Assembly (NCBI RefSeq): GCF_000688375.1
Contig: NZ_JIAF01000004.1
Span: 1,116,001 to 1,180,000 of the forward strand
Reading direction: 5' to 3'
Length of the DNA: 64,000 nt
Source: Prevotella sp. HUN102
GTDB taxonomy: Bacteria; Bacteroidota; Bacteroidia; Bacteroidales; Bacteroidaceae
Shown: positions 31,625-41,201 of the stretch, piece by piece
Layout of the letters: each line of letters begins with the position of its first letter
How positions within the stretch are numbered: position 1 is the first letter of the stretch
Notes under the pieces: model-generated
What the model saw: only the letters and a program-made list of their open reading frames with translations
The model's database searches: none
Told to the model about the DNA's origin: nothing
Position numbers and translations under genes: made by a program

Positions 31625-32452
31625 AGAAAACAATACCTTTCGGCACCGCTTCCATTCCAGGGACAGAAGCGGATGTTTGCCAAGGAGTACATCAAGGTGC
31701 TCCAGCAGTTCCCTGACGGTACGACCTTCGTGGACTTGTTCGGCGGCAGCGGGCTACTGTCCCATATCGCCAAGTGCCAGAAGCCGAACTCCACCGTTGT
31801 ATATAATGATTTTGACGGCTATCGTAAACGGCTGGAAGCCTTACCCCAGACGAATGCCCTGCTTGCTGAATTGCGTGCAATAGTGGACGTTCCGCGACAC
31901 AAGGCTATCATGGGAGAGCAGCGCGAGCAGGTGCTGTCGTGTATCCGCAGGCATGAGCGGGAGCGCGGATATGTTGACTACATCACGCTGTCCTCATCCA
32001 TTCTGTTTTCGATGAAGTATGCCACCGAGTATGCAGACTTGGAGAAGGAGACCTTATATAATAACATAAAGGGGGTGGATTATCCACCTTGCGACGACTA
32101 TCTCGACGGGCTGACCATTACCTCCTGTGATTACAAGGAGGTGTTTGAGCGTTACAAGGACGTGCCGGGCGTGGTGTTCCTCGTAGATCCGCCCTATCTG
32201 AGTACGGACAGCAAGACCTACAGAATGTACTGGAAACTGTCCGATTACCTCGATGTGCTGACAGTTCTCTCCGGCCACCGCTTCATCTACTTCACCTCGA
32301 ACAAGTCCTCTATCATAGAGTTGTGTGACTGGATGGGCAGACACCCGAACCTCGGCGACCCGTTCAGGAACTGCCACCGCAGGGAGTTCAACGCCCACAT
32401 GAATTACAGTTCGTCCTATACGGACATCATGCTTTATACGGATGCCGCTTGA
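31622..32452 (+). CDS. DNA adenine N6-methyltransferase, Dam/D12 class
   Basis: 276 residues from ATG 31622. The AdoMet-binding motif is FVDLFGGSG at residues 36-44, the catalytic motif DPPY is at 189-192 (FLVDPPYLS), and the N-terminal PFQGQKR segment is typical of the alpha (D12) group. No restriction partner is nearby, so it is an orphan phage methylase. It probably protects phage DNA or alters host regulation. The target site cannot be read from sequence. Next to it is the thymidylate-synthase homologue. Confidence 0.9.
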   Translation: MRKQYLSAPLPFQGQKRMFAKEYIKVLQQFPDGTTFVDLFGGSGLLSHIAKCQKPNSTVVYNDFDGYRKRLEALPQTNALLAELRAIVDVPRHKAIMGEQREQVLSCIRRHERERGYVDYITLSSSILFSMKYATEYADLEKETLYNNIKGVDYPPCDDYLDGLTITSCDYKEVFERYKDVPGVVFLVDPPYLSTDSKTYRMYWKLSDYLDVLTVLSGHRFIYFTSNKSSIIELCDWMGRHPNLGDPFRNCHRREFNAHMNYSSSYTDIMLYTDAA

Positions 32453-32477
32453 ATAACATTCTAATACCGTTTGAACG

Positions 32478-33116
32478 ATGAATAAATACTATCAGATACT
32501 GGACAAAATTCTGGAACAAGGAAAGACCCAGACCAACAAGAAAGGCAATATCCGCTACTTGCTTAACGAGCAACTTTCATTGTCGCCGGCCGACCTGCTC
32601 GACATTTTCGAGAGCCACGGCATAGCCAGGAAGAAGTTGAGGAATGAACTACAACTCTTCATGAAGGGTGAGCGGCAGGTGGAGAGATACCGCGAGGCAG
32701 GTATCAACTGGTGGGACTATTGCGGGAGCGTACTCGTCAATAGTTATCCGACTTACTTTGAGAAACTGCCGCCTTTGTTAGCGAGGATAAACCGCGAGAA
32801 GCGCAACTCGAAGAATTATGTTCTGTTCCTTGGTGAGACAGGCGCAGAAAGCAATCAAGCTCCGTGCCTCAGCCTGGTACAATTCCAAATTGATGACGGA
32901 GAACTTGTTCTGTCGGCCTACCAGCGCAGCAGTGATGCAAACCTTGGACTACCGGCCGATATATACCACCTTTATCTTATGGCGCGGCAGATAGACCTGC
33001 CACTGAAAAACATAACTCTGAATCTCGGAAACGTACACATATACGAGAATAATTTGGAGCGAACAAGGCTGCTGCTTGAAGGTAATGAGAGTGTGAAGTT
33101 TGACTTGAATGTCTGA
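32478..33116 (+). CDS. Thymidylate-synthase-family enzyme, predicted cytidylate (hydroxy)methylase
   Basis: 212 residues. It aligns without gaps to the thymidylate synthase core: APC with nucleophile Cys130, QRSSD with Arg150 (spacing of 20 as in E. coli Cys146-Arg166), LGLPADI, and HIY equivalent to His207/Tyr209. The residue equivalent to Asn177, which selects uracil, is Asp161. The same Asn-to-Asp change marks T4 dCMP hydroxymethylase (Asp179). It is shorter than TS (264) at the C-terminus. Prediction: makes methyl- or hydroxymethyl-dCMP. Follows the adenine methylase by 25 bp and precedes a terminator. Confidence 0.78.
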   Translation: MNKYYQILDKILEQGKTQTNKKGNIRYLLNEQLSLSPADLLDIFESHGIARKKLRNELQLFMKGERQVERYREAGINWWDYCGSVLVNSYPTYFEKLPPLLARINREKRNSKNYVLFLGETGAESNQAPCLSLVQFQIDDGELVLSAYQRSSDANLGLPADIYHLYLMARQIDLPLKNITLNLGNVHIYENNLERTRLLLEGNESVKFDLNV

Positions 33117-33138
33117 ATATAGAATGATAAGAAACAAG

Positions 33139-33168
33139 AAACGCCCCAGGAAAATCTGAGGCGTTTTT
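33139..33168 (+). terminator. Terminator after the modification genes
   Basis: AAACGCC (33139-33145) pairs with GGCGTTT (33160-33166) and is followed by more T residues, 23 bp after the stop of the TS homologue. It marks the end of rightward phage transcription, 26 bp before the first end repeat. Confidence 0.75.
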
Positions 33169-33193
33169 TATTGGGAGGGGGGAACCTAAAAAA

Positions 33194-33252
33194 GAACGTT
33201 TCGTTTTACGAGGCAGAACGCTTCGTTTTATTTTTTCGGAACGCTTCGTTTT
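33194..33252. repeat. Transposase-type right-end binding sites (three copies)
   Basis: GAACGTTTCGTTTT (33194-33207), GAACGCTTCGTTTT (33216-33229) and GAACGCTTCGTTTT (33239-33252), spaced 22 and 23 bp. Mu carries its end sites R1-R3 with about 22-bp spacing, so these are very likely the MuA-homologue sites. The phage terminus should lie just right of the third copy. Confidence 0.85.
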
Positions 33253-33253
33253 G

Positions 33254-34284
33254 CGGATTATACCATCTGCACCAACGCTTGCACTACTGTAATTTACCAA
33301 AATCTTCTTGTCCTTTGTGTACAAATGGCCGTTCCAGTTGCAATATGCAGCGTTGGTATCAGCCACCTTGAAGTTCTTCAGGTTGGCACAGTTGGCAAAA
33401 GCATTTCCATTCTTGATTTCCTTCACTGTTGAAGGGATATAGAACTCTCCTACCTTGATACAGGAACGGAAAGCCTCAGCCTCAATAACTTCCAGTCCTT
33501 CAGGGAGAGTGATTTCAGTAAAATACTCGCAATACATCATTGCACCCACGGTAATGGTCTTCAAGGTTTCGGGCAGTTTTACCTTCGTTACGTCTTTACG
33601 GTAGGCCGGACACTTGTAGAGCGTCGTGGCATTGTAGTCATACAATATGCCGTCGATGGTTTTGAAATGTTTGTTTCCTTCTTTCACCGTGATCTTTTCA
33701 AGATACCAGCAATCGTAGAAAGCCTCATAGCCGATTGATTTCAGCGATTTGCCCAACGTCAGCTTGCGCAATCTGTTGCAGAATTGGAAAGCATAGCCTC
33801 CGATGGTCTCCAATGCGTCGGGCAGAACGATTTCCTTAATATTGTCATTCAGATAAAAAGCAAAATCGCCTATATAACGCAGGGTCTCTGGGAACTTGAT
33901 ACTCGTAAGATTCTTCAGGAAGAATGCGGAATTAGCAATACCAACTACCGTGTATTCCACATTATTGATCTTCACTTTCTCCGGAATAACGGCATCGCCG
34001 CTATACGTGTTAGGCTTTTCGTCGTCCGTACTCTTGTCAAGCTTTGTAAGCTTCACTTCCTTCTTCGCCTCGTCAATGATGTTGTATCGGTAGCCGTCGA
34101 TATAGTAAGAAGGTTTCTTCTCTTCAGGCGCAAGAGCTGCGAAAGCAAAACTGATCTTGTTCATTGACAACTCGGCATCTGTGTGGGCATCGCAGTGAAT
34201 AGCTTCGTTTCTTGTGGGTTGTGTAAAAGCTGAAGACGCACAAGCCATCATTAGAACTGTGGAAATGATAAAATCTTTGTTCAT
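33254..34284 (-). pseudogene. BspA-like leucine-rich-repeat protein cut by the prophage
   Basis: Signal peptide MNKDFIISTVLMMACASSAF, then about eight LRR_5-type repeats such as SIKFPETLRYIGDFAFYLND and ITLPEGLEVIEAEAFRSC. After GADGII the frame runs into the phage end repeats, giving an artificial basic tail (RKTKRSEKIKRS) and an antisense reading to 32977. About 340 residues of host sequence remain. The 3' half should lie beyond the prophage left end, outside the window. BspA-type proteins are surface adhesins of Prevotella and Tannerella. Confidence 0.85.
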
Positions 34285-34376
34285 ACCGTTTCTTTTAAAT
34301 TCTGGTTAATATTAATAAGGTTAATTCTAAAGCATAGGGAATATAGCAATTTTCCGAAACGGCTTCGGAACTGATG

Positions 34377-36611
34377 CTATCTTATATGTATTTTCTGTAC
34401 GGTCTTGCTCTTCGCCGTTCTTACAGAAACAACGTAAATTCCTTTTGGAAGCGTTGCAAACGACACAGTTTCTTCCTGTCCTGATGCTATGTTTTCGATG
34501 CGACGGCTGTCGATTTTCATACCAGCAGTATTGAAAACCTGAATTTCCGCAAAGCTTTCATCGTTGTTGAAAAGCAACTTGCAGGCATCGTCCGTCAGTT
34601 TAATGGTCAGTGCTCTCTGCGTATCGCGAACATCAAAGAGTCCCGTAGGGTCGGCATTCTTAAATTTCAACACGGCTTTCAAGCCTTCGTAAGCATCAAT
34701 CTTGCCATATCCGGCACTGCGGTTCCAGTCGTCGTGCTCTACCGTTCCGGTAAATTCATCGCGTTTTGAGGTGGTGCGCAATACGGTCATCAACTGATCG
34801 TAAGTAAGTTTCGGATAGGCTTCGAGCCACAAGGCGATGATTCCGGTTACTGCGGGCGACGCCATTGATGTACCGTCTATTTCGCCATAAAAGAATTTCT
34901 CTCCATTAAAAAAGATTCTTTGCGTAAGCATTGCGCCTTGGGCAGTAACTGCGTAGGAGAAGCCATCGTACTTATCGTTGTAAGCAGAGAGAATCACACT
35001 TCCCGGTGCAACCACCGTAGGCTTAGGATTGTTATTGTCGCGCTGCGGACCACGACTCGAGAAATTGCTTATTTCGCCTATTGCACCATTATCAGCCATA
35101 CGTTTCTCGTTTTTATAAGTAGTCCATTCGGTAGCCGTGTTGTAAGAACCTACGGCAACAACTTTCTCAGACGACGCAGCAAGCTCTCCTACATTGTAAT
35201 CGTGGTCGCCAAAAGTAAATCTGGCATCATCAACTTTTATGTCTTTATCGTCTTTTCCCACCCAAGTTGCAAACTGTGAAACGCCCAGCCAGCTATCCAT
35301 ACGTGTGCCTTTCGGTGCTATGAAGTACAGACCGAACTTCTTATTGGAAGCAGTAAAAGGACGGTCGGTGTCTGAAGCCTTGTGCAACTGCAAATTGTCA
35401 AAGTTGATCAACATCTGAATATTCAGTTTGTTATTAAACTCTGCAAGTTGAGCACCATCGAAAGTCAGCGTGTCTTCATTCAGTTTATCGCCATACCAGA
35501 AGGCTTCGCTCAATGTATCAATCTCGTGCGTCTTGATGTCGTAGGCAAAAGGCTGAATGGTTACATTCTTATCGTTTGCCCCCTTTATCCATACATCAAC
35601 AAAAGTCGGCATAGGAATAACTCCGGGATTCAACAATACAAAGCAAGTGTCATTGTCGTGTTCGAACTCTTTGGTAATATGCAGGTTCTGATTGGCGTCA
35701 TTACCCATTGCAGCTACAACAAAGCCTCCATCCCCTACATAGGAAGACAGAGTTTTATCGTAGGACGACATACCGCCATGCGCACCTATGGTTGCGCCAA
35801 AGCTCATATTTACTACCCACGGCATATTGTGCTTTTTGGCATAATCACGGATAGTCTTTACATCTTCCAATATCTCTGCCGTGCGGAATTTGGAGGGAAA
35901 CACCATCAGCGTGGCTTCAGGTGCCATACCATAGTCTTCCACATCCTTGACGCGTGAACCTGCCGCGATGCCCAACACGTGCGTGCCGTGGCTTTCCTTC
36001 ACGCCATCGGTAACTTCCTTCAATATCTTTTTACCGTCGGTAAGAGGCTCTTTGTCGCCACGGAATCTGTTGTGCATATAGACAATGCGCGACGTACCGT
36101 CTGAATTTCTGAAGGCGGGATGGTTGAACTGAAAATCTTTATCAATAATCCCCACGATAACGCCTTTACCAGTATAAGGCGTTATCAATCCGTCGCCTAC
36201 CAGAATCTTGTCTACTTCGGTGCTTTTTCTTGAGTTATGATTAAAGGCAAAAGCCTCTTGCGACACATCTATGTTTCTAACTTCCTTGAAAGAAGCGATT
36301 GTACGAACATAGTTTAAAGGAACTTCGGCTGTAACCATCTCGCCGGAATGTATTACAGACGTGATTCCCAAAGTGATAAAATGCTGCTGAACGGCTTTAC
36401 TGTCGGTACAAGAGATGAGCACGTGTGCCGTTTCAGCCGATATTCGTCCACGCATCTGGGGAGAACGCCGACATCTGTCGTCTTGCTTTTTCAGCAAGGC
36501 ATTCATTCCGATACCGATTTTCGAGGGTTTGGAAACGCTGTAAGTACGCTGTCCGAATCCCGACAAGTTCATACTAAGACAAGCCAATAGTAGATAAAAT
36601 TTAGTCTTCAT
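34377..36611 (-). CDS. Secreted S8 subtilisin-like serine protease with T9SS tail
   Basis: 744 residues. Signal peptide MKTKFYLLLACLSMNLSGFG. Catalytic triad: Asp157 in VGIIDKDFQFNHP, His208 in SHGTHVLGIAAGS, and Ser at about 580 in DGTSMASPAV. The final 70 residues (EIQVFNTAGMKI ... GIYVVSVRTAKSKTVQKIHIR) are a type A sorting domain for type IX secretion and surface anchoring. It lies 92 bp upstream of the cut BspA-like gene on the same strand, possibly in one transcript. Likely degrades host or dietary protein. Confidence 0.92.
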   Translation of the reverse strand: MKTKFYLLLACLSMNLSGFGQRTYSVSKPSKIGIGMNALLKKQDDRCRRSPQMRGRISAETAHVLISCTDSKAVQQHFITLGITSVIHSGEMVTAEVPLNYVRTIASFKEVRNIDVSQEAFAFNHNSRKSTEVDKILVGDGLITPYTGKGVIVGIIDKDFQFNHPAFRNSDGTSRIVYMHNRFRGDKEPLTDGKKILKEVTDGVKESHGTHVLGIAAGSRVKDVEDYGMAPEATLMVFPSKFRTAEILEDVKTIRDYAKKHNMPWVVNMSFGATIGAHGGMSSYDKTLSSYVGDGGFVVAAMGNDANQNLHITKEFEHDNDTCFVLLNPGVIPMPTFVDVWIKGANDKNVTIQPFAYDIKTHEIDTLSEAFWYGDKLNEDTLTFDGAQLAEFNNKLNIQMLINFDNLQLHKASDTDRPFTASNKKFGLYFIAPKGTRMDSWLGVSQFATWVGKDDKDIKVDDARFTFGDHDYNVGELAASSEKVVAVGSYNTATEWTTYKNEKRMADNGAIGEISNFSSRGPQRDNNNPKPTVVAPGSVILSAYNDKYDGFSYAVTAQGAMLTQRIFFNGEKFFYGEIDGTSMASPAVTGIIALWLEAYPKLTYDQLMTVLRTTSKRDEFTGTVEHDDWNRSAGYGKIDAYEGLKAVLKFKNADPTGLFDVRDTQRALTIKLTDDACKLLFNNDESFAEIQVFNTAGMKIDSRRIENIASGQEETVSFATLPKGIYVVSVRTAKSKTVQKIHIR

Positions 36612-37125
36612 ACATTATTATATTATCAGGGTTAATCTATGCTTTTGCCTTTTTCCATCAGTTTTTCATTGCGTTTGTATTACTACAAATCAAACAATAA
36701 ATCGCCTTTTCAGTTTAGGTTTTCAACAAGTAAGCAGATTATTTATATTTTTTTAGCTATATTCTCAATCGCAGATATAGTGATTATTCCTAACAACATA
36801 TCCCATTTTATCCTTTTTAACCTGCAAAAAGTTGTTTTTAACCCATTTTTAACACAACAATGTTATTTATCCTAACCTGTCGAACGTTGAAACTGTTTGG
36901 CTTCAATGTTTATAAATACAGCTTTTAAATATTGATTCTATAAAAGAGGTATGAGTGAATATGAATTTGCTTTCCCTGATTTTACGTAGCAAATACACAT
37001 AGAAGAACTGACATTTTATCTTATCAGTTTCCGATAAAATCATAATTCATTTTTATACAATAATTCAATTGCCAACCATTTTATAACCACCTGATAATCA
37101 GAAGATAAAAATTTAACTTTCAAAT

Positions 37126-37230
37126 ATGTGAAGAATGCTCTCTAATCTTGCGAAGAATGCCAAACAATCTTCGCACAAACGCAATGCAAAATAGCGAAGA
37201 TTGAAACACATCCTTCGCAAGATTGGAAAA
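37126..37230. repeat. TCTTGCGAAGA palindrome family, copy A
   Basis: Several forms of AATCTTGCGAAGA and its complement TCTTCGCAAGATT within about 100 bp. Related clusters are at 50270-50361 and 55891-55964, all intergenic. Confidence 0.7.
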
Positions 37231-37305
37231 TAGTCTAAAGGAGGGGGGAGCGAGGGGATAAATAGATGAGGAAATAAGTGGACAAATTATGAGAGGAAAC
37301 AAAAG

Positions 37306-37452
37306 GACAAGTGGGCGGGAAGACAAAGGAAACGAGGAAGCAAGAGGGCTTGTTCTTTCGGCATACCACAGCGACTTACTTGTTCGTTGTTTGGCTGAAT
37401 ATGCCGGGATGGCTTGCTTGTTTCCTCGTTTCCTTTGTTCCCCGTCCACTTG
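37306..37452. repeat. Long imperfect inverted repeat
   Basis: The purine-rich arm at 37306-37344 (ACAAGTGGGCGGGAAGACAA...) is largely complementary to 37413-37452 (...TTTCCTTTGTTCCCCGTCCA). An inner pair GGCATA/TATGCC tightens the fold. The arms belong to the degenerate CTTGT-type repeat family seen near 44.7 and 57.6 kb. Confidence 0.6.
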
Positions 37453-37489
37453 TTGGACAGTAGGGGTTCTGAAAATTCCCAATCAGGAA

Positions 37490-39541
37490 TTATGATTTCA
37501 GTTCCGGATATTGTATTCTGGTGTGGTACATAGCCTTCAGACGTTCGATGAGCACCATCTTTGCCACGCTGATGTCGCGGAAGTTGATAGGACAGTCGCC
37601 GAAGAAACCTTCCTCCACCTGACAGTCTATCAGCCTGTTCACGAGATTGCTGATGCTCTCCTCCGTATATTCTTTCAGAGAACGTGATGCCGCTTCCACG
37701 GTGTCGCTCATCATCAGAATGGCCTGTTCCTTGGTATAAGGATTGGGGCCGGGATAACGGAACGGTGCTTCGTCCACCTCTTCATCGGGATGCTCGTTCT
37801 TGTAGGTTATATAGAAGTATTTCACAAGTCCTGTGCCGTGGTGGGTTCTGATAAACATCTTGATTTCCTTGGGCAGATTGTATTCCTCTGCCATTCTAAG
37901 GCCTGCCGACACGTGATTGATAATAATCTTTGCGCTCTCCAATGGCGAAAGTTTGTCGTGAGGATTCACGCCAGCTTGGTTTTCGGTAAAGAACACCGGA
38001 TTGTCCATCTTGCCGATGTCGTGGTACAATGCGCCGGTTCTGACCAACTGGCTCTTTGCACCAATCTTGTTTGCAATCTCAGCAGCAAGGTTGCCCACCG
38101 TGATGGAATGCTGAAATGTGCCCGGAGCAACCTCGCTGAGCTTTCGCAGCAATTCGTTGTTGGTGTTCGACAGCTCGAACATCGTAACCGTGGATACGAA
38201 TCCGAAGGTCTTTTCTATCACGAGCATCAGGGGATAGGTAAAGAGAAAGAGGAAACCGTTCACGGTGAAATGGTAGTAGATGGTACGGTCGAGCTTCGAG
38301 AAGTCATCGGTCTGAATGAGTTGCATACCCAGATAGATGGCAGCCGAACCAATCGTAACGAGCAGAGCTGTGAGGAAAATCTGGCTGCGTTTGGACAGTT
38401 CTTCCAAGGAATAGATGGCTATCCATCCTGCCACGAGCTGAACGATGATAAATTCGTACTGGTATTTCACGGCGAGTGCACAGATGAGAATCATCGTAAC
38501 GTGGGCGATGAACGCCGTTCGGGAATCCATAAACACTCGGAAGAATATCGGTGCCATACTGAACGGTATGATGTAGATGCTCAGAATATTGTGCTCCATC
38601 ATTACCGAAGTGAGGATAGGGAAGATGATCATCAGCGAATAGAGCAGGGAAGTTTCGCGCGGCTTCTCAAACTTTTCCTTACGGCTGTGCGCCATATAGT
38701 AGGTAAAGAGGCCTATGAGTATGAAAACGTAGAGGGCTTGTCCGAGAATCGTGGAGGTTATTTCGTCCTTTCCCTCGTTGCGCTTCTCCATTGCCTGCTC
38801 GAAAGAGTTGAGCACACGGTAGGTCTTGGTGTCCACGATGTCGCCACGGTCGATGATTCGCTGTCCTTCGAGCACCATTCCCGAAGCCTGCGGCACGAGG
38901 CTGAGCATATCGTTCATTTCGCTTTCGCTGCGTTCCTTGTCGTAAACGAGGTTCGGCTCAATATAGTCGTTGATGTTGCATTGCTGAAGTTCGGTGCGTT
39001 TAGGGCCGAGCACGGGATCCATAAAGAAGTTCTCGTAGGCTCCCATCGTGGTGTATATCTTGCTCACAGGCTGCGAAACGGCCTGTTTGCCCGAGATGAT
39101 ATGGATAACGTTGTCGCTGTCTTTCAGCAAGGTAGTGAATTGCGTGGAATTGACGATACCCGACTGGTAGATTTCGTGCAGTCTGTTTGCCACGGCATCC
39201 ACGTATTTGGGCGGTAATCCCGGTATTCCGTTGGCATAAGCCTCCCTGAACTGCTTGATTTTGTTCTTTTCAACGCTCGGATTGATGTTGAAGTAGGGAT
39301 TGAAGGTGCGCATAATCGAGTCGCGCTCGTTCTTCAGAGCCTCTTCAGACTTGAAAATCGGGAAGTCGAATTTCGCAATGAGCTGTCCGTAGAGCCAAGG
39401 TTTGCCTTGGTCGTAGTGGAACATCTTGCCCTCGTTTCGCGGCAGGAAGGTTACAATGAGAATTACTGAGAAGACCACAAGCAATGATTTCATTGCAAAA
39501 TTGTGCCAGTAGTTGTCTCCAAGGTTCTTGAATTTTATCAT
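37490..39541 (-). CDS. 7TM-HD family phosphodiesterase, PgpH-like
   Basis: 683 residues. An N-terminal helix is followed by a large extracytoplasmic domain (to about 265) and a block of seven membrane helices (about 275-455). A cytoplasmic HD domain follows with [13 protein letters not shown], the HD pair at about 503 (LYHDIGKM), THHGTG and [10 protein letters not shown]. PgpH homologues hydrolyse cyclic di-AMP, controlling turgor and cell-wall stress. It is transcribed away from gltX with about 100 bp between them. Confidence 0.9.
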   Translation of the reverse strand: MIKFKNLGDNYWHNFAMKSLLVVFSVILIVTFLPRNEGKMFHYDQGKPWLYGQLIAKFDFPIFKSEEALKNERDSIMRTFNPYFNINPSVEKNKIKQFREAYANGIPGLPPKYVDAVANRLHEIYQSGIVNSTQFTTLLKDSDNVIHIISGKQAVSQPVSKIYTTMGAYENFFMDPVLGPKRTELQQCNINDYIEPNLVYDKERSESEMNDMLSLVPQASGMVLEGQRIIDRGDIVDTKTYRVLNSFEQAMEKRNEGKDEITSTILGQALYVFILIGLFTYYMAHSRKEKFEKPRETSLLYSLMIIFPILTSVMMEHNILSIYIIPFSMAPIFFRVFMDSRTAFIAHVTMILICALAVKYQYEFIIVQLVAGWIAIYSLEELSKRSQIFLTALLVTIGSAAIYLGMQLIQTDDFSKLDRTIYYHFTVNGFLFLFTYPLMLVIEKTFGFVSTVTMFELSNTNNELLRKLSEVAPGTFQHSITVGNLAAEIANKIGAKSQLVRTGALYHDIGKMDNPVFFTENQAGVNPHDKLSPLESAKIIINHVSAGLRMAEEYNLPKEIKMFIRTHHGTGLVKYFYITYKNEHPDEEVDEAPFRYPGPNPYTKEQAILMMSDTVEAASRSLKEYTEESISNLVNRLIDCQVEEGFFGDCPINFRDISVAKMVLIERLKAMYHTRIQYPELKS

Positions 39542-39614
39542 ATTCGTAAACTTGTTGAATCGGTTACAGTATGCGAAAATACAAAAAAAATGGCGTATAG
39601 TCGAAAAAAAACAC

Positions 39615-39622
39615 TAATTTTG
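39615..39622 (+). promoter_or_regulatory. gltX -7 element
   Basis: TAATTTTG matches TAnnTTTG exactly, 21 bp before the gltX ATG. No clear -33 TTTG is seen. Confidence 0.55.
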
Positions 39623-39643
39623 CACAAAATTTACATTATCGCT

Positions 39644-41161
39644 ATGGCAGAAAGAAAAGTCAGAGTGCGCTTTGCGCCAAGCCCGACAGGAGCTTTACAC
39701 ATTGGTGGTGTCCGTACCGCATTGTTTAATTATCTCTTTGCCCGTCAGAATGGTGGAGAAATGATTTTCCGTATCGAGGATACGGACTCCAATCGTTTTG
39801 TACCCGGTGCTGAAGAATACATTCTGGAATCATTCAAATGGCTTGGTATAGAGTTCGACGAGGGAGTAACTTTTGGCGGAGAGCACGGTCCTTACCGTCA
39901 GAGCGAACGCCGCGAAATCTATAAGGAATACGTAAACCAACTCCTTGACAACGATAAGGCGTATATAGCATTCGACACTCCCGAGGAATTGGATGCCAAG
40001 CGCAGTGAAATTGAGAACTTCCAGTACGATGCGAAGACGCGTATGCAGATGCGCAATTCGCTTACACTCTCGAAAGAGGAAGTGGATCAGTTGATAGAAG
40101 ACGGACAGCAGTATGTGGTTCGTTTCAAGATAGAACCCGGACAGGAAATCCACGTTGAGGATATGATTCGCGGAGATGTCCGTGTAAAGAGCGAAATACT
40201 CGACGACAAGGTGCTTTACAAGAGTGCCGATGAATTGCCAACCTACCATCTTGCCAACATTGTGGACGACCATCTGATGGAAATCAGCCATGTAATCCGT
40301 GGCGAGGAATGGCTGCCGAGCGCGCCGTTGCACGTGCTGCTTTACCGTGCTTTCGGCTGGGAAGACACGATGCCCCGCTTTGCCCATCTTCCGTTGCTTC
40401 TGAAACCGGAAGGCAAGGGTAAGTTGAGTAAGCGCGACGGCGACCGTCTCGGCTTCCCCGTTTTCCCATTGGAGTGGCACGACCCTAAGACCGAAGAAGT
40501 AAGTTCGGGCTTCCGTGAGAGCGGATATTTCCCTGAAGCAGTTGTGAACTTCCTTGCGATGCTCGGTTGGAATCCCGGAACCGAACAGGAACTCTTCACG
40601 CTCGACGAACTGGTGCAGGCGTTCGACATCACAAAATGCTCAAAGAGCGGTGCGAAGTTCGACTATCAGAAGGGTATATGGTTCAATCACGAATACATTC
40701 TGAAGAAGAGCGACGAGGAAATAGCAAAGCTCTTTGCCCCGATAGTAGCCAACAACGGCGTGGATGCAACGATGGAAGAGATTACGACCGTGGTTCATCT
40801 GATGAAAGACCGTGTGAACTTCGTGAAGGAGCTGTGGCCATTGTGCTCTTTCTTCTTCATTGCTCCGACCGAATACGATGAGAAGACTGCCAAGAAACGA
40901 TGGAAGGAATATTCCGGAGAACAGATGGCAGAGCTGTCGAAGGTATTGGCAGACATCGAGGACTTCTCCATAGAAGGTCAGGAACCCGTCGTGATGAAGT
41001 GGGTAGAGGATAAGGGCTACAAGCTCGGCGACATAATGAATGCTTTCCGTCTTGCCCTCGTCGGCATCGGCAAAGGTCCCGGAATGTTCGACATTACGGC
41101 ATTCCTCGGAAAGGAAGAAACCCTGAAGCGTCTCCACGCTGCAATAGAAGTGTTGGGATAG
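39644..41161 (+). CDS. gltX: Glutamyl-tRNA synthetase
   Basis: 505 residues from ATG 39644, which begins the family sequence [20 protein letters not shown]. The HIGH motif appears as HIGG in [13 protein letters not shown]. The KMSKS loop reads KLSKRDG. It charges tRNA-Glu in the cytoplasm. The frame is open to 39503 but the upstream part contains the promoter. The next gene (waaA) starts 41 bp downstream, so the two are probably cotranscribed. Confidence 0.97.
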   Translation: MAERKVRVRFAPSPTGALHIGGVRTALFNYLFARQNGGEMIFRIEDTDSNRFVPGAEEYILESFKWLGIEFDEGVTFGGEHGPYRQSERREIYKEYVNQLLDNDKAYIAFDTPEELDAKRSEIENFQYDAKTRMQMRNSLTLSKEEVDQLIEDGQQYVVRFKIEPGQEIHVEDMIRGDVRVKSEILDDKVLYKSADELPTYHLANIVDDHLMEISHVIRGEEWLPSAPLHVLLYRAFGWEDTMPRFAHLPLLLKPEGKGKLSKRDGDRLGFPVFPLEWHDPKTEEVSSGFRESGYFPEAVVNFLAMLGWNPGTEQELFTLDELVQAFDITKCSKSGAKFDYQKGIWFNHEYILKKSDEEIAKLFAPIVANNGVDATMEEITTVVHLMKDRVNFVKELWPLCSFFFIAPTEYDEKTAKKRWKEYSGEQMAELSKVLADIEDFSIEGQEPVVMKWVEDKGYKLGDIMNAFRLALVGIGKGPGMFDITAFLGKEETLKRLHAAIEVLG

Positions 41162-41201
41162 TATCGGCTGTTCCAACGCTTGTGTCGCAAATCCACCGGC
41201 T

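Larger units (their letters stand above)
1..33265. mobile_element. Mu-like prophage with DGR (left end outside window)
   Basis: The block is continuous phage genes with Mu-type families: Gam, gpG, MuF, DUF935 portal, gp36, gp28-type terminase, protease/scaffold, capsid and tail genes. It ends in three spaced transposase-site-like repeats at 33194-33252. A truncated host gene follows at once, so the right junction lies within about 33253-33275. The combination of Mu-type replication genes and a diversity-generating retroelement is the known pattern of Bacteroides hankyphages, and this looks like a Prevotella relative. All structural reading frames are intact, so it may be functional. Transposase and repressor genes are not in the window. 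Confidence 0.93.
36612..37489. other. 878-bp gene-free region
   Basis: Between two leftward genes. The first 500 bp is AT-rich without a convincing gene. Repeat elements follow at 37126-37230 and 37306-37452, described separately. Short frames here lack coding character. Confidence 0.7.
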
